Shown: piece by piece, positions 62,812 to 64,000 of the stretch
Layout of the letters: the number at the start of each line of letters is the position of its first letter
How positions within the stretch are numbered: the first letter of the stretch is position 1
NCBI GenBank assembly: GCA_947044405.1
Contig: CAMRHE010000157.1
Location: 186,001-250,000, forward strand
DNA: 64,000 bases
From: Leptodactylus fallax
Taxonomy: Eukaryota; Chordata; Amphibia; Anura; Leptodactylidae
Direction of reading: 5' to 3'
Position numbers and translations under genes: made by a program
The notes under the pieces: model-generated
Database searches by the model: none
Seen by the model: the letters and a program-made list of their open reading frames with translations, nothing else
What the model was told of the DNA's origin: nothing

Positions 62812-64000
62812 CTGAAGAGTCAAAAAGGATATTGTTATTAAAAGGAAATCTGTAAAATGAAACACTACAAGTTGTGCAATAAGAGTTATTATGGAGGTAG
62901 CACTAGCCAATAGCACATGCCTAGCGTCACTCCTGAAACATATTATAATATATAATAAAATACTATTGTAGCCAATGAGCTAAAAACACTACATTGGATA
63001 TTTATGAAGACTAGTGTTTCACATGCCAGTTTTGATCCCCTGGACACTAAAGTGAAGATGCAGCGAATTCATGACGTGGCACACAGGTCAGTGAATTAAG
63101 TGCATCTCCTGCAAAACTCCAGTCTATGCCAGTTTCCAACATAAACCATTGTAGATCTGTGCCACACCTCTCCGCTAGGACAAAGATAATAGATGGCACC
63201 AGTATAACATCGGAAAAAGTGGCAGAACATGCAGCATAACAAGTGAAGATACATTTCAACCGGTGTAAAGTTATAGCTTATTAACGTCCATTATTATAAA
63301 GATTACAATGCTAGACTGGACTAATACCAGGGAGCCAGGTACAAAATTGCTACAAGTGGACAACAAAAGAATATAGATTTTAGGATATATTTTATTCGAG
63401 GAGAAAATTTTACATTTTCGGTTTGTCTATGCAAAGTTCCAGAGACAGACAACTCAGAACTGACTTCTAGACTTAAACAGGTTGAAGCATTGACACTGCG
63501 GCTTCTATAGCAAGCATAGAAACAACCAAGCACCTTCTCTCCGCTGCTTCTATACTTTCCACAGTTGTATGGAATAACAGTGCATAGATGGACTGCTGTG
63601 GAGTGAATGAGAACCTGCATGCTCATCCTGCTTTCTCCTACTTAACCCTTGACCCTTTTCCTTCCACTAGGTGAGGGTCCCTAAGGATATTCCATAAATT
63701 TCAATAATCACATTACACCTTTATACCATTTCTCCAACCATGGTCTCAATTACACAAAGGCACCAGTAACAAACATATAGCACTTTAGTGACCCTAACAC
63801 ATTCATCACTGAATGGTATATAGCTATGATAAGGCATAACCAACAGTGGTTTACAATATAGGCATTGGCCCAACCCGCCCACCAAGTTTGATTTAGTCCT
63901 ATTTTAGGGGCTGTGAAGTTCAAAAGGTCCTCAAGTCTCTGCAGAACTGCAAAGACAAGACAGAAAAGGTGGAAATGGCCATGACTGCACAGTACCACTT
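62812..64000 (-). other. crtc3: CRTC3 intron 1 (3' end only)
   Basis: About 1.2 kb upstream of exon 2 and cut by the window end. It has a pyrimidine-rich acceptor region at 62812-62826. I see no coding similarity, recognised repeat or RNA gene in it. Confidence 0.7.

Overview
The window is vertebrate nuclear DNA, most likely from a frog or toad. It holds the middle of one protein-coding gene, on the minus strand: CRTC3 (CREB-regulated transcription coactivator 3). I found ten exons by matching translated reverse-strand segments to the CRTC family and then checking splice sites and reading phase at every junction. All nine internal junctions keep the frame. In transcript order (high to low coordinate) the exons are 62701-62811, 42455-42574, 31257-31318, 26722-26784, 20358-20470, 8784-8822, 7141-7226, 4984-5033, 3913-4130 and 1-183 (cut by the window edge). 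I number them 2 to 11, assuming one upstream exon beyond 64000 that carries the start codon. Further 3' exons (rest of the Ser/Pro-rich region and the C-terminal transactivation domain) must lie below position 1. Less than 1 kb of the 64 kb is coding.

The gene product is a cAMP/calcium-controlled coactivator of CREB. SIK-family kinases phosphorylate it and 14-3-3 proteins hold it in the cytoplasm; calcineurin dephosphorylation sends it to the nucleus. The visible exons carry the second half of the N-terminal CREB-binding region and segments matching all four regulatory serines described for mammalian CRTC3.

The clearest unusual feature is intron 3 (31319-42454, 11.1 kb). It has no GT-AG solution that keeps the frame. 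It starts with a perfect U12 (minor spliceosome) 5' splice site ATATCCTTT, has a branch-site match TTCCTTTAC eleven bases from its end, and ends in AC. It is an AT-AC intron.

The rest is intronic and dense in transposable elements: four Tc1/mariner elements or remnants with transposase similarity plus fragments, all broken; hAT-type MITEs with 8-bp target duplications; many foldback (long inverted repeat) MITEs, a large group with AAAGGGAnTCTnTCA-type ends at TTAA sites; a short Penelope-like insertion with a 15-bp target duplication; a LINE-like remnant; tRNA-headed SINE-like repeats; and microsatellites. Nested insertions give a relative chronology in several places. I saw no second gene, no functional RNA gene and no CRISPR array. 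The frog assignment rests on the protein (close to but divergent from human CRTC3) and on the repeat types; I cannot name the species.
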